Positions 24,233-36,972 of a stretch of DNA of 64,000 nucleotides are shown in pieces; the first letter of the stretch is position 1, and every line of letters starts with the position of its first letter. A program made the position numbers and the translations under genes. The notes under the pieces are model-generated. The model was not told where the DNA came from. It did not search any database and saw nothing but the letters and a program-made list of their open reading frames with translations. This DNA is from Ecdyonurus torrentis (Eukaryota > Arthropoda > Insecta > Ephemeroptera > Heptageniidae): assembly GCA_949318235.1 (NCBI GenBank), contig OX439134.1:26419793-26483792 (forward strand). Direction: 5' to 3'.

Positions 24233-25448
24233 CTCCGCCATCATCATGGCTTCAATAAAATTGTTGTTAACATCATGGCAACTCTAATTTAAACTTATAT
24301 AAATTTTTTGTTTTTAACTTTAACCTTGAAACATTCAAAATTACCTCAATTATACACATGCATATAGGCTTTCTTTAGTAGATAGGGAGCTACTAATTTA
24401 TTGTTTTACTCATTGCGTATATTGATGTATAGAGTAAAATTATGTTTGACCAAAATTTGACTTGAAATTATTTAACAAAGTCGTAAAAATTTAGCTCTAA
24501 CAATATTTTGTATTTTAGCAATTTTTTTTTTTTTAATTTAGTCATTTTAATTATTGCTTAGAGAAAGATACTTTTTTACAATAAATCTACAATTCATCAA
24601 AGTGCTTTACTAGTTTTGTTCTCCCAATACACTTTGCAATTTTCAATACAATTTCTACGTCAATTTTTTTTTTTTTTTTTGGTATTAAAGTTGTTGCTTT
24701 ACAATATATTTTTCATCAGTATTTTGTATTATATTTTTAAAGTTTTTGATTTTGAATATCATTTACGCATCATAAAATCGTATTTATTCAAGATTGCACG
24801 TGAATTTATTTTTTTATGGTTTGCCTGTATAATAATTTTTAATTGTGCATAAAAAAAAAATATAAAAAAAATCGACAAATAATTTTACTGATGGTATAAA
24901 AATGTTCAAACAACTTTGTATTGTTATTTTTCACGATATTATTTTTGCTTATAGCCAGGACTTATATATAAATTGCATTAAATTTGAAATTATTAAAGAA
25001 AATTGTTGTACTTGTGCATAACAAACTATACAAAGAGTGATTAATCTCGTTTTTTTTTTAATGTTTCCGTCTTAGTAAATGTAAATAGATATTAATTTAT
25101 GCCAGCGAAAATCATAATGAAATCATTGAAAAAAAATCACACTTCTTATGAATCAACTATAAAAATACAGGATGAAAATATTAAATTCAAAGAATTAATT
25201 TAGTTTCTTTATAATATGTATATAGGTGAAATTAAACACCGTACACACGTGCAGAAAATTCTTAGAAATGAAAAGAAATATGTTATATTATATTTATTAT
25301 ATATCTTATAATTTAACTCACGTATATATGAGGCTCAATTTATTTAATTGTTGTAAAAGTATATGGGTGTTTATATTGTAGTTATAAGCAATTGAGAACC
25401 TCTCACATTTTTACTTCAATTAAGATCTATTTATAGTTTTCTGACTCA

Positions 25449-25450
<2 letters not shown>
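24233..25450. other. AT-rich spacer
   Basis: T-rich runs near 24520 and 24665; no gene. Confidence 0.6.

Positions 25451-25533
<83 letters not shown>
25451..25533. repeat. (CT)n microsatellite
   Basis: Begins with CTCTGT interruptions and then runs about 34 perfect units. Confidence 0.97.
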
Positions 25534-25535
<2 letters not shown>

Positions 25536-26173
25536 CTAGCGTGGTGGTAAAGTGGCCGCTTGCTTGTTTAGCGTGCAATTGTTTATAGAGATAGACCAAA
25601 GTTATGTCAGCAAAAGAGGTACATACATACACAAAACATTTATTGATATATCAATCGATTAATTTTTAATGTAACCGTTCATTGAAAACAATAATTATGA
25701 TGTAAATTTTTAAATTTTGAAATTTTTTATCTTACCATAATATATTGTAAAGTACTTTGCAAATAAAAACCTCTTGTAAATGTTTTTTTATTGCGTTTTT
25801 GGTCTTTTGTGAAAAATATTTTAATTTTAATTAAATCATTTTCTGCTTAAAATTTGTATTAAAATCTGTGTAGTGAAAGAGGTATATGAATATTTAAATT
25901 AGTCCATTAAACAAGAAATCTAAAAATAAAATTTGAATAAAATTTCTGGTATTCATATTTTCCTCCTCAAAATTAATGGATTTATTTTTTATTTTTTGTT
26001 TATTGTCTTAAACTAACGTATTGTATAAGTAACATAATACATACATTTATAGCTGCATACTGCACACATTTTTATGAGTTTTTTGTTGTTGTTATTTAAA
26101 TATACAAGTTAGCAACATGGAGTATCAATTTTATATTTCCATAAAGCAATAAAATAATGATTTCCATGTTAAT
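25534..26173. other. AT-rich spacer
   Basis: Nothing recognised. Confidence 0.6.
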
Positions 26174-26347
26174 CGAAAAGAATAAATTACATAATTTATG
26201 CTACATTTATGTCATCGTTGTACAATCTAATATTTATAGTTTATACATTATAATATAATTATTATGAAATATACCAGAAATTATGCTATATTGAAAAAAT
26301 TGTGCAGAAAATCAGCTAGCATAATTATTACGTAATTATTTTTGAAC
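26174..26347 (+). mobile_element. F1 family TIR element
   Basis: Left end AATAAATTACATAATTTATG with CTACATTTATG, right end GCTAGCATAATTATTACGTA with ATTATTTTTG. About 174 bp, non-coding. It matches the copies at 28136 and 40016 over both ends. Confidence 0.7.
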
Positions 26348-26769
<422 letters not shown>

Positions 26770-26810
26770 ACTTATAAAAATTTTGCCAGTTACGTATACA
26801 ATGTATCAAT

Positions 26811-27165
26811 AATGAGAAACACTAAAAAAAATTTAGGTTAATTTTATTTCATATTCTAAATGATGGCATTATTCTGCTGAATCGATTAATATGTAATACA
26901 TTTATAATTTTTGGATTCATTAAGTAGTTTAAAATTATTTTTGAAAATAGAAAAATGACGTCACGGGCATCAGCTTATGCATGTGGATAGGAAAAAGTTA
27001 CCACCTGTGACGTCATTTTGTGATTTTCAGAAATTAATTTAAAATATGTAATTAACTGAAACATTAGAAATTCAAATATCTATCGATTTAAGACGATGTC
27101 CTCTGTTAGAATAATTATGTAATAAAATTGACCCCTAATTTTTTTTTTATTTTTTTTTTTTTACA
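26811..27165 (+). mobile_element. F2 family TIR element
   Basis: Starts AATGAGAAACACTAAAAA, with TTTTATTTCATATTCTAAA, CTGAATCGATTAATATG and two TGACGTCA sites (26956-26963, 27008-27015) flanking a CTTATGCATGTGGATAGG core. The right arm mirrors the left arm (ATCGATTTAAGACGATGTCC, then ATGTAATAAAATTGACCCC). It has about 100-bp imperfect inverted arms and no coding capacity. Confidence 0.75.
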
Positions 27166-27962
27166 TGTACATTAAAAAGAAAACTGTGAGATTTCTTTCG
27201 GTAGTTTTTATAAATTTTGCAATAATTTACAATATAAAATGAATGTCAAATTATTAATAAAAATTTGATTGCTTCTTTCTTGTCAAGGAGCTGTCAACTC
27301 GTAATTTGTTTTTATCTTTGTATAGCGCGTGCAATAAAAGTTGACTCTCTATACTTCTGTGTCATTTGAACGTATAATGATAAATATAAATTCATTTAGA
27401 TTAAATAATCATCTTAATTCAAAAACATAAAAAATATATATGATAACAATTAACTTCCTGTTATAAATATTTTAGAACTCGTCATTATCAGATAAAAAGA
27501 AACAAATTATCAAAATTAACATGACATTTTATATGGATGAAAAATCTTCAAATAATTTAGTTTAGAATTTTGAAAAATATTAAAAATAGATCCCCAAAAC
27601 CGATATATCTATTTAAAAAATATATATTTCATGAAATCTATTTTATGGTTTAATAGTGTAAACAAAATAAATGTGTAGATTTATTTATTATTCCATTAGG
27701 AAATTTTGAAAATAGATATTTTTTTTTATATCCATTTTCTTTCTACTATACTGATTATGACATACATAATACGCGTGTTATATTTCAAATGAAAGTATTA
27801 TGCAATTAAAAGAATGTGAGCTTCGTTTATCTATTGTGATAACAGTGAAGAGGCATCGTTGTATCAAAATCACACAATATAAATAAGTAACGCAATATAG
27901 CAGATTGCAGGTATAATGCAGATAAATAAAATATGGAATGTATGAAAAGAAATGTGAACTCA
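27166..27962. other. AT-rich spacer
   Basis: Nothing recognised. Confidence 0.6.
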
Positions 27963-27995
27963 GAGAGAGAGAGAGAGAGACAGAGAGAGACAGAG

Positions 27996-28032
<37 letters not shown>
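27963..28032. repeat. Interrupted (GA)n microsatellite
   Basis: GA units broken by CAGAGA and GATAGATA variants. Confidence 0.95.
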
Positions 28033-28035
<3 letters not shown>

Positions 28036-28135
28036 ATACTTCGGATTTTATATAGAGGTATAGGACGTTATCGCATGGTACACTGAGAAAAGAAATGTTT
28101 GCTGTGTATAATTATATTTGTTAAATTTTCTCGTA

Positions 28136-28349
28136 CACGGAAAGATAAATCACGTAATTTATGCTGCATTTATAGCATTATGGTATAAATTATGCTGAAT
28201 TAGAACAATATTTATAATTATGCTATATACTATACTCTGTAACTTATAGTTATTAATATGAAGTATAGCATACAACAGGTTAAGGTATATTGAACAATTT
28301 TTTGTGAAAATGAGCTAGCATAATTATTACGTACTTAATTTTGTCCATG
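28136..28349 (+). mobile_element. F1 family TIR element, best-preserved short copy
   Basis: Starts CACGGAAAGATAAATCACG with TAATTTATGCTGCATTTAT, ends GCTAGCATAATTATTACGTA with CTTAATTTTGTCCATG. TA flanks both sides, which would fit a Tc1/mariner-type TA duplication, but other copies do not show it clearly. 214 bp, no coding capacity. Confidence 0.75.
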
Positions 28350-29047
28350 TATAGAAAAGAAAAAGCATTATAATTGTTTTATTTTCTATTATAAAACACG
28401 AAAAATATAAAACTATATATTTATATATTGCCCAAACCTATACTTTTTAATTCATCACATCAATGTTTTCTGCTCAAGTATTTATTGATAAAGATATTTG
28501 TTTGGTAAAAGTTAAAGATCATATGTAATAAAAATAGACTCGCTAGTGGGAAGTGACGTCACATGAATATTTTCTCTTATGGAAATTAACATTGTAGTTA
28601 AATATTTCAAGCGGCGTGTCAACCGCTAGTATGAGTACGAGGTGGGTGTAATAAAGGTAAAATTAAGCTACATTTTGACAATCTCATAAATAGAATAGTT
28701 TATACAAATAATATATATACGTATGTTTAGCCAGGACAACTTTATAATTTGCACGTTTTTAATAAATAAGTATTTAGGAATAATCAAAAATCCTTACAAT
28801 CTCCCATAGGTATATATTATGAAGAGAAAATCGATACTTAAGTACCTCATCAAAACAAATTGAGTTTACCTCTTTTAGAATAGACATTATAGAGGTGTTT
28901 TGTGCGTGTGTGTGTAACTTGACTATATAATTATAAAGTGTTATAATGGTTGATAAAAAGCAACTGAGTTACTAATTGTTATCAGTAAACGTAGGCGGTG
29001 TAGTCATGCAGGATATTCTATATACTGTTCTCTCACACTCACGTTTA

Positions 29048-29049
<2 letters not shown>
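28350..29049. other. AT-rich spacer with a TGACGTCA site
   Basis: TGACGTCA lies at 28554-28561, and a small GC-richer island with an AGCGG/CCGCT hairpin follows near 28611-28628. Otherwise nothing. Confidence 0.5.

Positions 29050-29133
<84 letters not shown>
29050..29133. repeat. (GA)n microsatellite
   Basis: About 42 uninterrupted units. Confidence 0.98.
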
Positions 29134-29136
<3 letters not shown>

Positions 29137-29279
29137 AGGTGCAGGATGCAGATATAGTAACCCTCAACATCCGTTTTTTTCTCTTTTCTTACTCATAATA
29201 TTTAATTAACGCAACGAGGTTAATTATAAATATTTTAATTAAACAAATTTTATTTTTAAGAAAGTAGATATAGATATGG

Positions 29280-29390
<111 letters not shown>

Positions 29391-29509
29391 TATGTCGTAA
29401 CAAACTAAAATATGGGAACTATATGATTTTATATTTTTCTTTTAAGTATATAAAAGGACAAAAATAAAAGCGAAATAATGATGCTATATAAAGCTCATTT
29501 TTCAATACA

Positions 29510-29676
29510 ATTTGATCGATACGTATATTATCTATAAGCATGCTGCTATACTGTGCTATGTACTATGTCGTATATAAAATAATTATTTATGTCGTTGTAA
29601 ATTAAAATCATTTATGCTATATATATGATGAAGTAAATGTAACATAAATTAGTATACGTAATTTATTCTTTCTGTG
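29510..29676 (-). mobile_element. F1 family element, decayed copy
   Basis: The right end ACGTAATTTATTCTTTCTGTG is the inverse of the F1 left end; interior TTATGCTATA and AACATAAATTAG words agree. The left end is poorly preserved and its boundary is approximate. Confidence 0.5.
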
Positions 29677-30654
29677 TAATATATAGTATACGGACGGCTA
29701 CAAAAGAATATAAGTAAGAAATTATTTCCTCTTCTTTTTTCGCTTGCAGATTGATGATTTTTATTCATTTTTTTCCTGGTGTCCTATTATTTTAAAATAT
29801 TATATAATATTAATTACTAGTAACATTGCAATGCATATGTCATTTTCAACAAGACTTAATTTATAAATTTATAACCTTATGAAAAAGAAGGTTATTTTCC
29901 ACTCCAGTTTTTAGGGCAATAGTCTAGGACTTATTGTAATTATTGTGTAATTTTAGTGTATATATAAAAATATATACTATACACACGCTGAAAAACATAA
30001 GAAAGACTTTCTTTATTTATTAATTTAGAAATACAGTCTTAGTCATTATTTTATGATGAAATTTGAAAAAGGTCTGTATTGGTGAAGAATGCTAAAAAAA
30101 ATTGCATTATAATGTGAAATGCGAATTTTTTTTAAGTGTATAATAATATACTGATGATGGGTTTTATTAAATTAGAAAACCACGTGACGTAACTGGTGAC
30201 CAATATAACATGTGGTCAGCATCTGATCTGGACTAACAAGTAAGTTTTGTTTCCCTCATACATCACCGTCTGTGAATTCATTGGTTTTATCATAATGAGA
30301 GGAAACGTATAATTATAATTACCTTACTGTTATATATATATTTCTTAAGGACTTCCCTGCTGATTATATTAAACTTTATTTTTTTAATAAGTTAATTAGT
30401 ATTTCCCGTGCTCTTCAATGCCGGTTTTTCATTTTTTTATATAACTAAAAAAAAAAATTAATAGTAATTATTTCTGCAACTACGTCTTTTTGTTAAGTGT
30501 TTTAATGTTTGTAATCAAAGTTTTGTAAAATAATAATAATAAATGTTTTCAAGCTTTTACGAAGCTATATTAAATATATTTACAATTATCATTTTCAATA
30601 AATTACTTGAATTACAATATGATGCATTAATTTTTTTTTTAAAGGGATACTGGC
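29677..30654. other. AT-rich spacer with a strong 3' splice-site-like word
   Basis: A pyrimidine run ending CGCTTGCAG at 29749 is a good acceptor. The sequence after it stays open for about 40 codons in one frame (IDDFYSFFSWCPIIL start). No paired donor or homology is visible. Confidence 0.3.
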
Positions 30655-30866
30655 TTCAAAAAATCAAATAAGAAACGTAAAATTTATGAGATGCGACCCT
30701 CATTCAAACACATGATATTATGTTCCTCAACACTTCTGTAGCCTCACAAACTGGGCTTAAAATAAACCTGTAAAGTAGGCAACTTTAGGAACTCATGACG
30801 TCATCAATTCCGGGCCTAGGAATTGTAGTGCGGGTTGCCTACTTTACAAGGGCCAGTATAACTTTT
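30655..30866 (+). repeat. Diverged relative of module M
   Basis: Shares ordered landmarks with 7033-7375: GTAGCCTCAC, CTGTAAAGTAGGCAAC, CATGACGTCAT and GTAGTGCGGGTTGCCTAC. The central part can fold, since GTAAAGTAGGCAA is mirrored by TTGCCTACTTTAC. Edges ATACTGGC and GCCAGTAT are inverted. It includes TGACGTCA at 30796-30803. Confidence 0.5.
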
Positions 30867-32512
30867 TGCACTAAAAAAAACGCAACTTTTTTACTAAACA
30901 TTATTATTTTTGTTTGCAAAATTTATCACATATGGATATTTGCGTGGTAAAAAATTTATTATTATTATTTAATGTTTCTTCGAAGTACGTTGTTTTTATA
31001 CTGCATGAGAATCGAATTTTTTTAACCTCTTGCATTCTTAGAATTAAAGATTTAGTAGCCAATTCGTAAAACCTATTGGTGCAAACTAATTTTCACCTTA
31101 ACTTAAAAATAAAAGATCTTGTTCTTTACAACATTGCACTATGTATGTTAGAGTTCTCCCATAGTTAATTTTAAGAATTTTGATGCTAAAATTCTTGCAT
31201 TTTTGTGACCATTTATTTTTATACTAAAAATGAATTTTTTACGACAGAAATGTTTAATATTATATAGGTGATTGCTTATCATAATAATTAATATTTTCGC
31301 TTTCTAATTATTTATATTAGATTTGAAATGTTTTAATATAAAATATGTGCGGTGAACCGAGAGAGAGAGAGAGAGAATAGAGAGAAAATACGCTATCATA
31401 ATATTGATCACATTAAATATATACCTTGGTAAAACTAAAACGGCACAAAAACATATCAGAAAATAAAAGTAGAAAAAGTCCAGTATTGGTCACGGACAAA
31501 AAGACTTTGGGTATATATATAGCAGCAATGACTTCGCTTGCCCAGTGAAATTTACTGTTATTGCAAAGAACATAAAGCCAGGGAAGTGAGGCAAACAAAT
31601 TTTATGTTTTTACAAGAAACTTTTTCATATTTTCTTTCTCTCTGGTCAATATGCTACGTTCACCTCATGTAAACACGGGGGTTATGGGGAGGGGGTGGGG
31701 AAGGTTGTAAACACAAGAATATGTGAAGCACAATTTATTCCTTAAAAAAAAAAAGTTATCTGAGCGTACTATAAAGTCAAAACCAGGTATCATGGAGATG
31801 TATATAGGGGGTTGGTGAGGGGATGATGGAACGAGGAATTGTTTTTTGCACGCTGCTTGCCTCGCTCTATAGAATTTCAAATTTCTATATCAAAATATGA
31901 CATCGTATAGTTTTATACTAAAGCTTTTTAAAAGATGATATTTTATATATTGTAGCATTTTTATAGCATTTTAATAAAACTTCATTGATCCGATTTCTTT
32001 GCATGATTTTTTTTTTTTTATATGTGCAATAATTTTTATATTCAAATTTTATTAAAATTAAGTTCAGTCGTATTGATTTTTTTTTTTGATAGCCTTAATC
32101 ATTGGGAAACTTAAAATAAAAATAGTAAAATAGTAAATTGAAATGAAAGTAAATCCAGCTATAGACATTTGAATTTTTACATTGTAAAAACTTTAACTTT
32201 CTGTTATATTCTTCAAAACAAATTAATTATTATACTTGTTACGATTACGTGCGTGAAAAATTGGCAAGTTGGTTTCGATGATCGAAACCAAAAAGTTTAA
32301 ATAAACACATCTTGTTATTGGTATAACCAAAAGTAGCTTAGGTCATTTTTTACGCTACAATGACGATATTATTTAAATATTTTTCTTTCCTGGATAGATA
32401 TATATTTATTTATAAAAATATTAACAATCGTGTTAATTTAAATAAAAAAGAAAAAGAAAAGCATTTCTTTAACAGCCAAGTTTCAGGCCTGCAAACGTGT
32501 GTTCTACCTACT
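30867..32512. other. AT-rich spacer
   Basis: Contains short GA (31357-31375), a small hairpin at 32269-32291 (TTGGTTTCGAT/ATCGAAACCAA) and the G-rich segment listed separately. Two ~60-70 codon frames on the minus strand near 31413-31880 show no domain. Confidence 0.5.
31677..31700 (+). other. G-quadruplex candidate
   Basis: Four runs of at least four G separated by TTAT, A and T: 31677-31681, 31686-31689, 31691-31695, 31697-31700. This fits the standard quadruplex pattern with short loops. A weaker G-rich patch follows near 31805-31823. Confidence 0.6.
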
Positions 32513-32531
32513 CCCCCCCCCCCCCCCCCCC
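32513..32531. repeat. Poly-C tract
   Basis: C19, rare in such AT-rich sequence; the minus strand could form G-quadruplexes. Confidence 0.95.
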
Positions 32532-32644
32532 AAATGAGATAATAATAAATAATATATCAAAGTCAATATGCATTGCGACAACAGTATCTATGAAATATGA
32601 GCAGATAATAATTGTTATTATGTGCAGAGGGAAAAGCATGAGAA

Positions 32645-32647
<3 letters not shown>

Positions 32648-32728
<81 letters not shown>
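32648..32728. repeat. (GA)n microsatellite
   Basis: About 40 uninterrupted units. Confidence 0.98.
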
Positions 32729-32731
<3 letters not shown>

Positions 32732-33529
32732 GAAAAAATTTATTAAAAGATAGAAATTATATAAACAAATATATTTATGGAATAAATCAAGATATTTTCA
32801 GCTATAATTAAGTATAACTCCAGTATCTGGCTTTGTTTTTGTTACATCAATGTTTTTCAATATTACCTTATAGTATCAAAAGAAAGCTACATTTATATAT
32901 ATTTTTTGTCGTTTCTTATCGTAAACTCCATAGTATTAAATAGACCGAAGACTGCATATGAAAGATAAAAAGAGAAGGTCTAATAATAACAACAAAAAAC
33001 AACCCCTAAACATTAAAATGTTAAGCCGGAAGTCTGGCGATTGTGATATCTTCTAATTAGAGCTTGGAACAAAATTTGAGATGATATCAAGATATGACCT
33101 GAAATAACCTTTGACCTGAACAAGGACCATGCACATTGTAGACTTAAGATTACATAATATATAGCCTCACTATATCACAGTGAAAATAGAATTAAAAAAT
33201 TAGGCAAGGGAAATAATAATAATTACAAGTTCTTTAATAGTACTATAACTAGCTTAATAATTATTATTCCATCTTATATAAGGAAAACACCTTAAAACTG
33301 AAATTTTGGAGAGTGTACTGTTTATGTATTTACATAAAGGACAATTATGTAATTTAAAAAATACAGTCATAAACACGACTTTTTTTTTTCTATTAGCTAT
33401 ATATTGATGCAATATAAACATCGCTGGGAGATAGACTAAAATAGTTTTGGTGTTTTGGTGCGATTGCGATTTATTAAAACATATAGAATATGTAACTGCA
33501 GGCCTTCGGAATCCTAAACATAATTAGAA
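32729..33529. other. AT-rich spacer
   Basis: Nothing recognised. Confidence 0.6.
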
Positions 33530-33907
33530 ATGAGGAAGACTAAAAAAATTAGTGGTTAATTTAATTGCATGTTCTAAAAGCAAAAATCCTGAATCGATAG
33601 ATAAATATTAGATATACGAATTTCTAATTTTTGAGTTCATTATGTATTATTAATTAGTTTATGAAAGTTACAACATGACGTCACAGACAATAACTTTGTC
33701 CTATACCCACATGCATAAATTGCTACCTGTGACATCATTTTTCAATTTTCAAAAATTAATAAAAAATAATGGACTCAAAAAAAAATAATAATAATAATAA
33801 TAAAAAAGTACCACATTTACCACATCAATCGATTCAGAACAATGCCCTCTTTTAGAATATGAAATAAAATTATACCCCCTCCCCAAATTTTTGTTAATTT
33901 TCCTCAT
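33530..33907 (+). mobile_element. F2 family TIR element
   Basis: ATGAGGAAGAC at the left mirrors TTTTCCTCAT at the right. Inner landmarks are CTGAATCGATAG, GAATTTCTAATTTTTGAGTT, TGACGTCACAG (33676), CCTGTGACATCATTTT, then ATCGATTCAG and AGAATATGAAATAAAATTATA inverted. 378 bp with long imperfect arms. A TAA-rich stretch (33786-33806) has expanded inside it. Confidence 0.75.
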
Positions 33908-34355
33908 TTTAAGGCCTTTAGGTGACCTAAATGATTTGATAATTCAATGAATCGCAAATATTGATACTCGTACTAAAAAGGACGTATAATAAATGGCACA
34001 TTATAATATGTAAGGTAAACCCCCTGCATATATTATATATTATGCACTTGGTATGCACTACAATACTCGCACATAAAGTGAAATAAGCAGGATATCCTCT
34101 GTATGTAAAACTCCCCATGATATCACGTGAACCTGATATCTAGGTGACGTATAGTCATGTGAGAGCAAATCTCATCTCTCTCTCTCTATCTTCCTCTCTA
34201 CCTCTATACATACCACTCATTTGATGCATGTGTCATACATTTAAATAAAGTTAAATGCTATACGTATATATACAATATAGAGACATTTTTTATATTTGGT
34301 TTGAATTTCTATAGTACTATTATTTTTAGGATTATATTTTTCTAATTAATCCATA
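33908..34355. other. Short spacer between two F2 copies
   Basis: A CT-rich patch at 34172-34205. The last 28 bases recur, with two changes, directly after the next F2 copy. Confidence 0.5.
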
Positions 34356-34738
34356 ATGAGGAAGACCACCAAAAATTTGAAAACTTAATTTTATTTCATA
34401 TTCTAAAAGAGGAGATTATTCTGAATCGATTAATATGTGAATTTCTAACTTTTGAGCTTATAAAGTATTTTCATTATTCTTCATTATTTATATATGGTAT
34501 TTTTTATTTTTATTAATTTTTAAAAATCGAAAAATGACGTAATGGGTGTCAACTTTATGCATGTGGACATAGGAAAAGTTACTGACCGTGACGTCATTTT
34601 GTGACTGGAAAATACTATTTTAAAATACTCAATAAACTCAAAAATTACAAACTCGCATATCTGTTGATTTAGGACAATGTCTTCTTTTAGAATATGCAAT
34701 AAAATTATACCCTATAATTTTTTTTAATCTTCCTCAAT
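34356..34738 (+). mobile_element. F2 family TIR element
   Basis: Same order as the previous copy: ATGAGGAAGACC, TTTTATTTCATATTCTAAA, CTGAATCGATTAATATG, AATGACGTAATGGG, CCGTGACGTCATTTT (TGACGTCA at 34589-34596), inverted right arm, TCTTCCTCAAT. It is flanked by a near-perfect 28-bp direct repeat (34329-34356 and 34762-34789; 26 of 28 bases equal), unusually long for a target duplication. Confidence 0.75.
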
Positions 34739-34807
34739 TGTATATAGTGCACCGTGCACGGGGATTATATTTTTATAATCAATCCATAAATGTAACAATT
34801 TGGTGTT

Positions 34808-34811
<4 letters not shown>

Positions 34812-34845
<34 letters not shown>
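34812..34845. repeat. (GA)n microsatellite
   Basis: About 17 units. Confidence 0.95.
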
Positions 34846-34850
<5 letters not shown>

Positions 34851-35085
34851 GTGCTTGTAAAATAAAAATGTTGCAGTTTTCTGTAATATTAAACATACCC
34901 GAGTAAAATTTTAACGATGACACAACGATGAAATAAGAATGACAAATAAATGCGACACAAAGATGAAATAACGATGAAACGTGTCCCATTTCATCGTTAT
35001 TTCATCGTTAGCCCCATGTTATTTATATGGAGTTAAAAAATAGAAATATTAGCAAAATGAGCAAAATATTTTCGACGAAATTTCA

Positions 35086-35155
35086 ATGACATAAGTATGA
35101 AACAACGATGACATAAGTATGAAACAACGATGACATAAGTATGACACAACGATGA
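35086..35155. repeat. 22-bp minisatellite inside the TA-flanked element
   Basis: Three consecutive units at 35086, 35108 and 35130, reading ATGACATAAGTATGAAACAA then CG, nearly identical, then a decayed fourth. The same words recur singly elsewhere in the element. Confidence 0.85.
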
Positions 35156-36417
35156 CATAAATGAGAAATAATGACGACAAAATTATACTACTAGAAATTA
35201 TCGATGAAATTTCAATGACATATGTATGAAATAAAGATGACAAAAAATTTCAGGATAATTTTAATAATGTAAAAATATGAAATATCGACGACAAACTTTC
35301 AAAGTACACCGCGCGACCACCTCGGAGACCTGCCTGTTAATAAAATCTAGTGCCTATATACCAAATGCTACCTGCCTAACATGAAATTTTATATACGGGG
35401 TTGGAGTTTTCTTCTTTCGTGTAGAGTAGCTCGCATTATATTATATAAAAAAGCTTTCCAAACTCAGTAACCCAGCATTTTTTAAGTCTCACTTGAAACT
35501 TGTTTTGCAGATTTCTTAATTAATTTGTAATCAAGTGAATACTTTTATGCAAATCTAAGTCAGAAAAAACAATAAATCGTCATTTTTGTAGTAAATTACA
35601 TATTTTATAAATAATTAAAACTTTTATTACCTGCCCTAAAAAGTATCAAAACCTCCGAAACAAACGAAAAAATAGGTATTAATTCTTGACTTTGAATTTT
35701 TTTTTTTCAAGTCTGAGAGTCACCGGAAAAAGCTACTATATTACATTGCACTACCACAAAGATTTTGTACAGGATTCCAATCATAATATGTATTTATCAA
35801 ATATATTGCTTGTATTGAATATTAATTAAACGCAACAATGTATTTGCAATATTTAATAATATTTTTTATGCATTATTTTATGCATTAAAAAAAAGCTATA
35901 TAAGTGATTATAATAATTGTCAGTTTTGGCACTAAATTATTACTTTCCATATATTTATGCAATACTAAATTTTGAATTGTTTGAAACATATTTATAATAT
36001 ATTTTTTTAAATTTTCTTTTAATGCTTGCAATTAATTTGCCTTATCGTACGCGTGTTAAGAAATATATAACAATAAAAATTCAATCAATTTAACAATTTT
36101 TGTTACGCTTATAGAGTTAATAATAAGCACATTGACTATATTTAAAGCTGATTTAGATTGGCATAATTTTTAGTAAAATATTAATATTAAATTTCATTAC
36201 ATTAATAACTAATATAATATAAAATAATTATTTTATATTTTTACAATATTGAAAAATACACACTCCGAAACCGTTTAGCATGCATTTTTGCACATAGGAA
36301 AAAAAATCTATATAATTATGTCAGTAGTAATTTTAATCAAACACGTTATATTAATATAGATTAATTATTTAATTATATATATAATATGATATTTTTCTAT
36401 CAATCTACCAGCTAAAA

Positions 36418-36827
36418 CCGAAAATTCGATGACTTAAAGACGACATAACGACGACATGAAATTTTTTGTTTTTACAAAAATGAAATAAGTATGACAGCAA
36501 AAAATTATTGATGAAATAACGATGGCAGTTTTATTTTTCAAAAACCTAAATGCGACACAACGATGACAACGATTAAAATTCAATATGTATGAAATAACGA
36601 TGACACGAAGAAATAATAATTTAAATTATTATTTCTTCGTGTCATCGTTATTTCATACATATTGAATTTTAATCGTTGTCGTCGTTGTGTCGCATTTAGG
36701 TTTTTGAAAAATAAAACTGCCATCGTTATTTCATCAATAATTTTTTGCTGTCATACTTATTTCATTTTTGTAAAAACAAAAAATTTCATGTCGTCGTTAT
36801 GTCGTCTTTTTGTCATCGAAATTTCAT
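36418..36827. repeat. 410-bp near-perfect palindrome
   Basis: The two arms of about 205 bp meet without a loop at 36622/36623 in AATAATTT/AAATTATT. Mismatches are few; the clearest is ACAACGATT against AATCGTTGTCGT near the middle of the arms. Such a loop-less palindrome of this length is prone to deletion, so it is either young or stabilised. Confidence 0.85.
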
Positions 36828-36972
36828 TGTTAGACATTTTAAAAAAATTATTTTTGTGACTTTGTCATACTTTGTCTTCATTAAATCGCAGTTGTGTCAT
36901 CGTTATGGGACATTTCATTGAAATTTCATTGAAAAATCATAGAATTGTCATACTTAGCGTTCTACTCGGGTA

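Larger units (their letters stand above)
34898..36970. mobile_element. 2.07-kb TA-flanked inverted-repeat element
   Basis: Ends CCCGAGTARAA and its inverse (TACTCGGG at 36963-36970) are flanked by TA on both sides (34896-34897, 36971-36972), as in Tc1/mariner-type insertions. Both ends and much of the interior are built from ACGATGA, AAATAACGATG and CATAAGTATGA words. It contains a 22-bp minisatellite (35086-35155) and a 410-bp palindrome (36418-36827). No transposase frame exists; short frames are translations of the repeat words. It may be one large foldback element or nested relatives. Confidence 0.7.

Noticed and set aside
35086..35155. CRISPR-like spaced repeats
   Set aside because: The 22-bp units are directly adjacent with no spacers and lie in a eukaryotic transposon.
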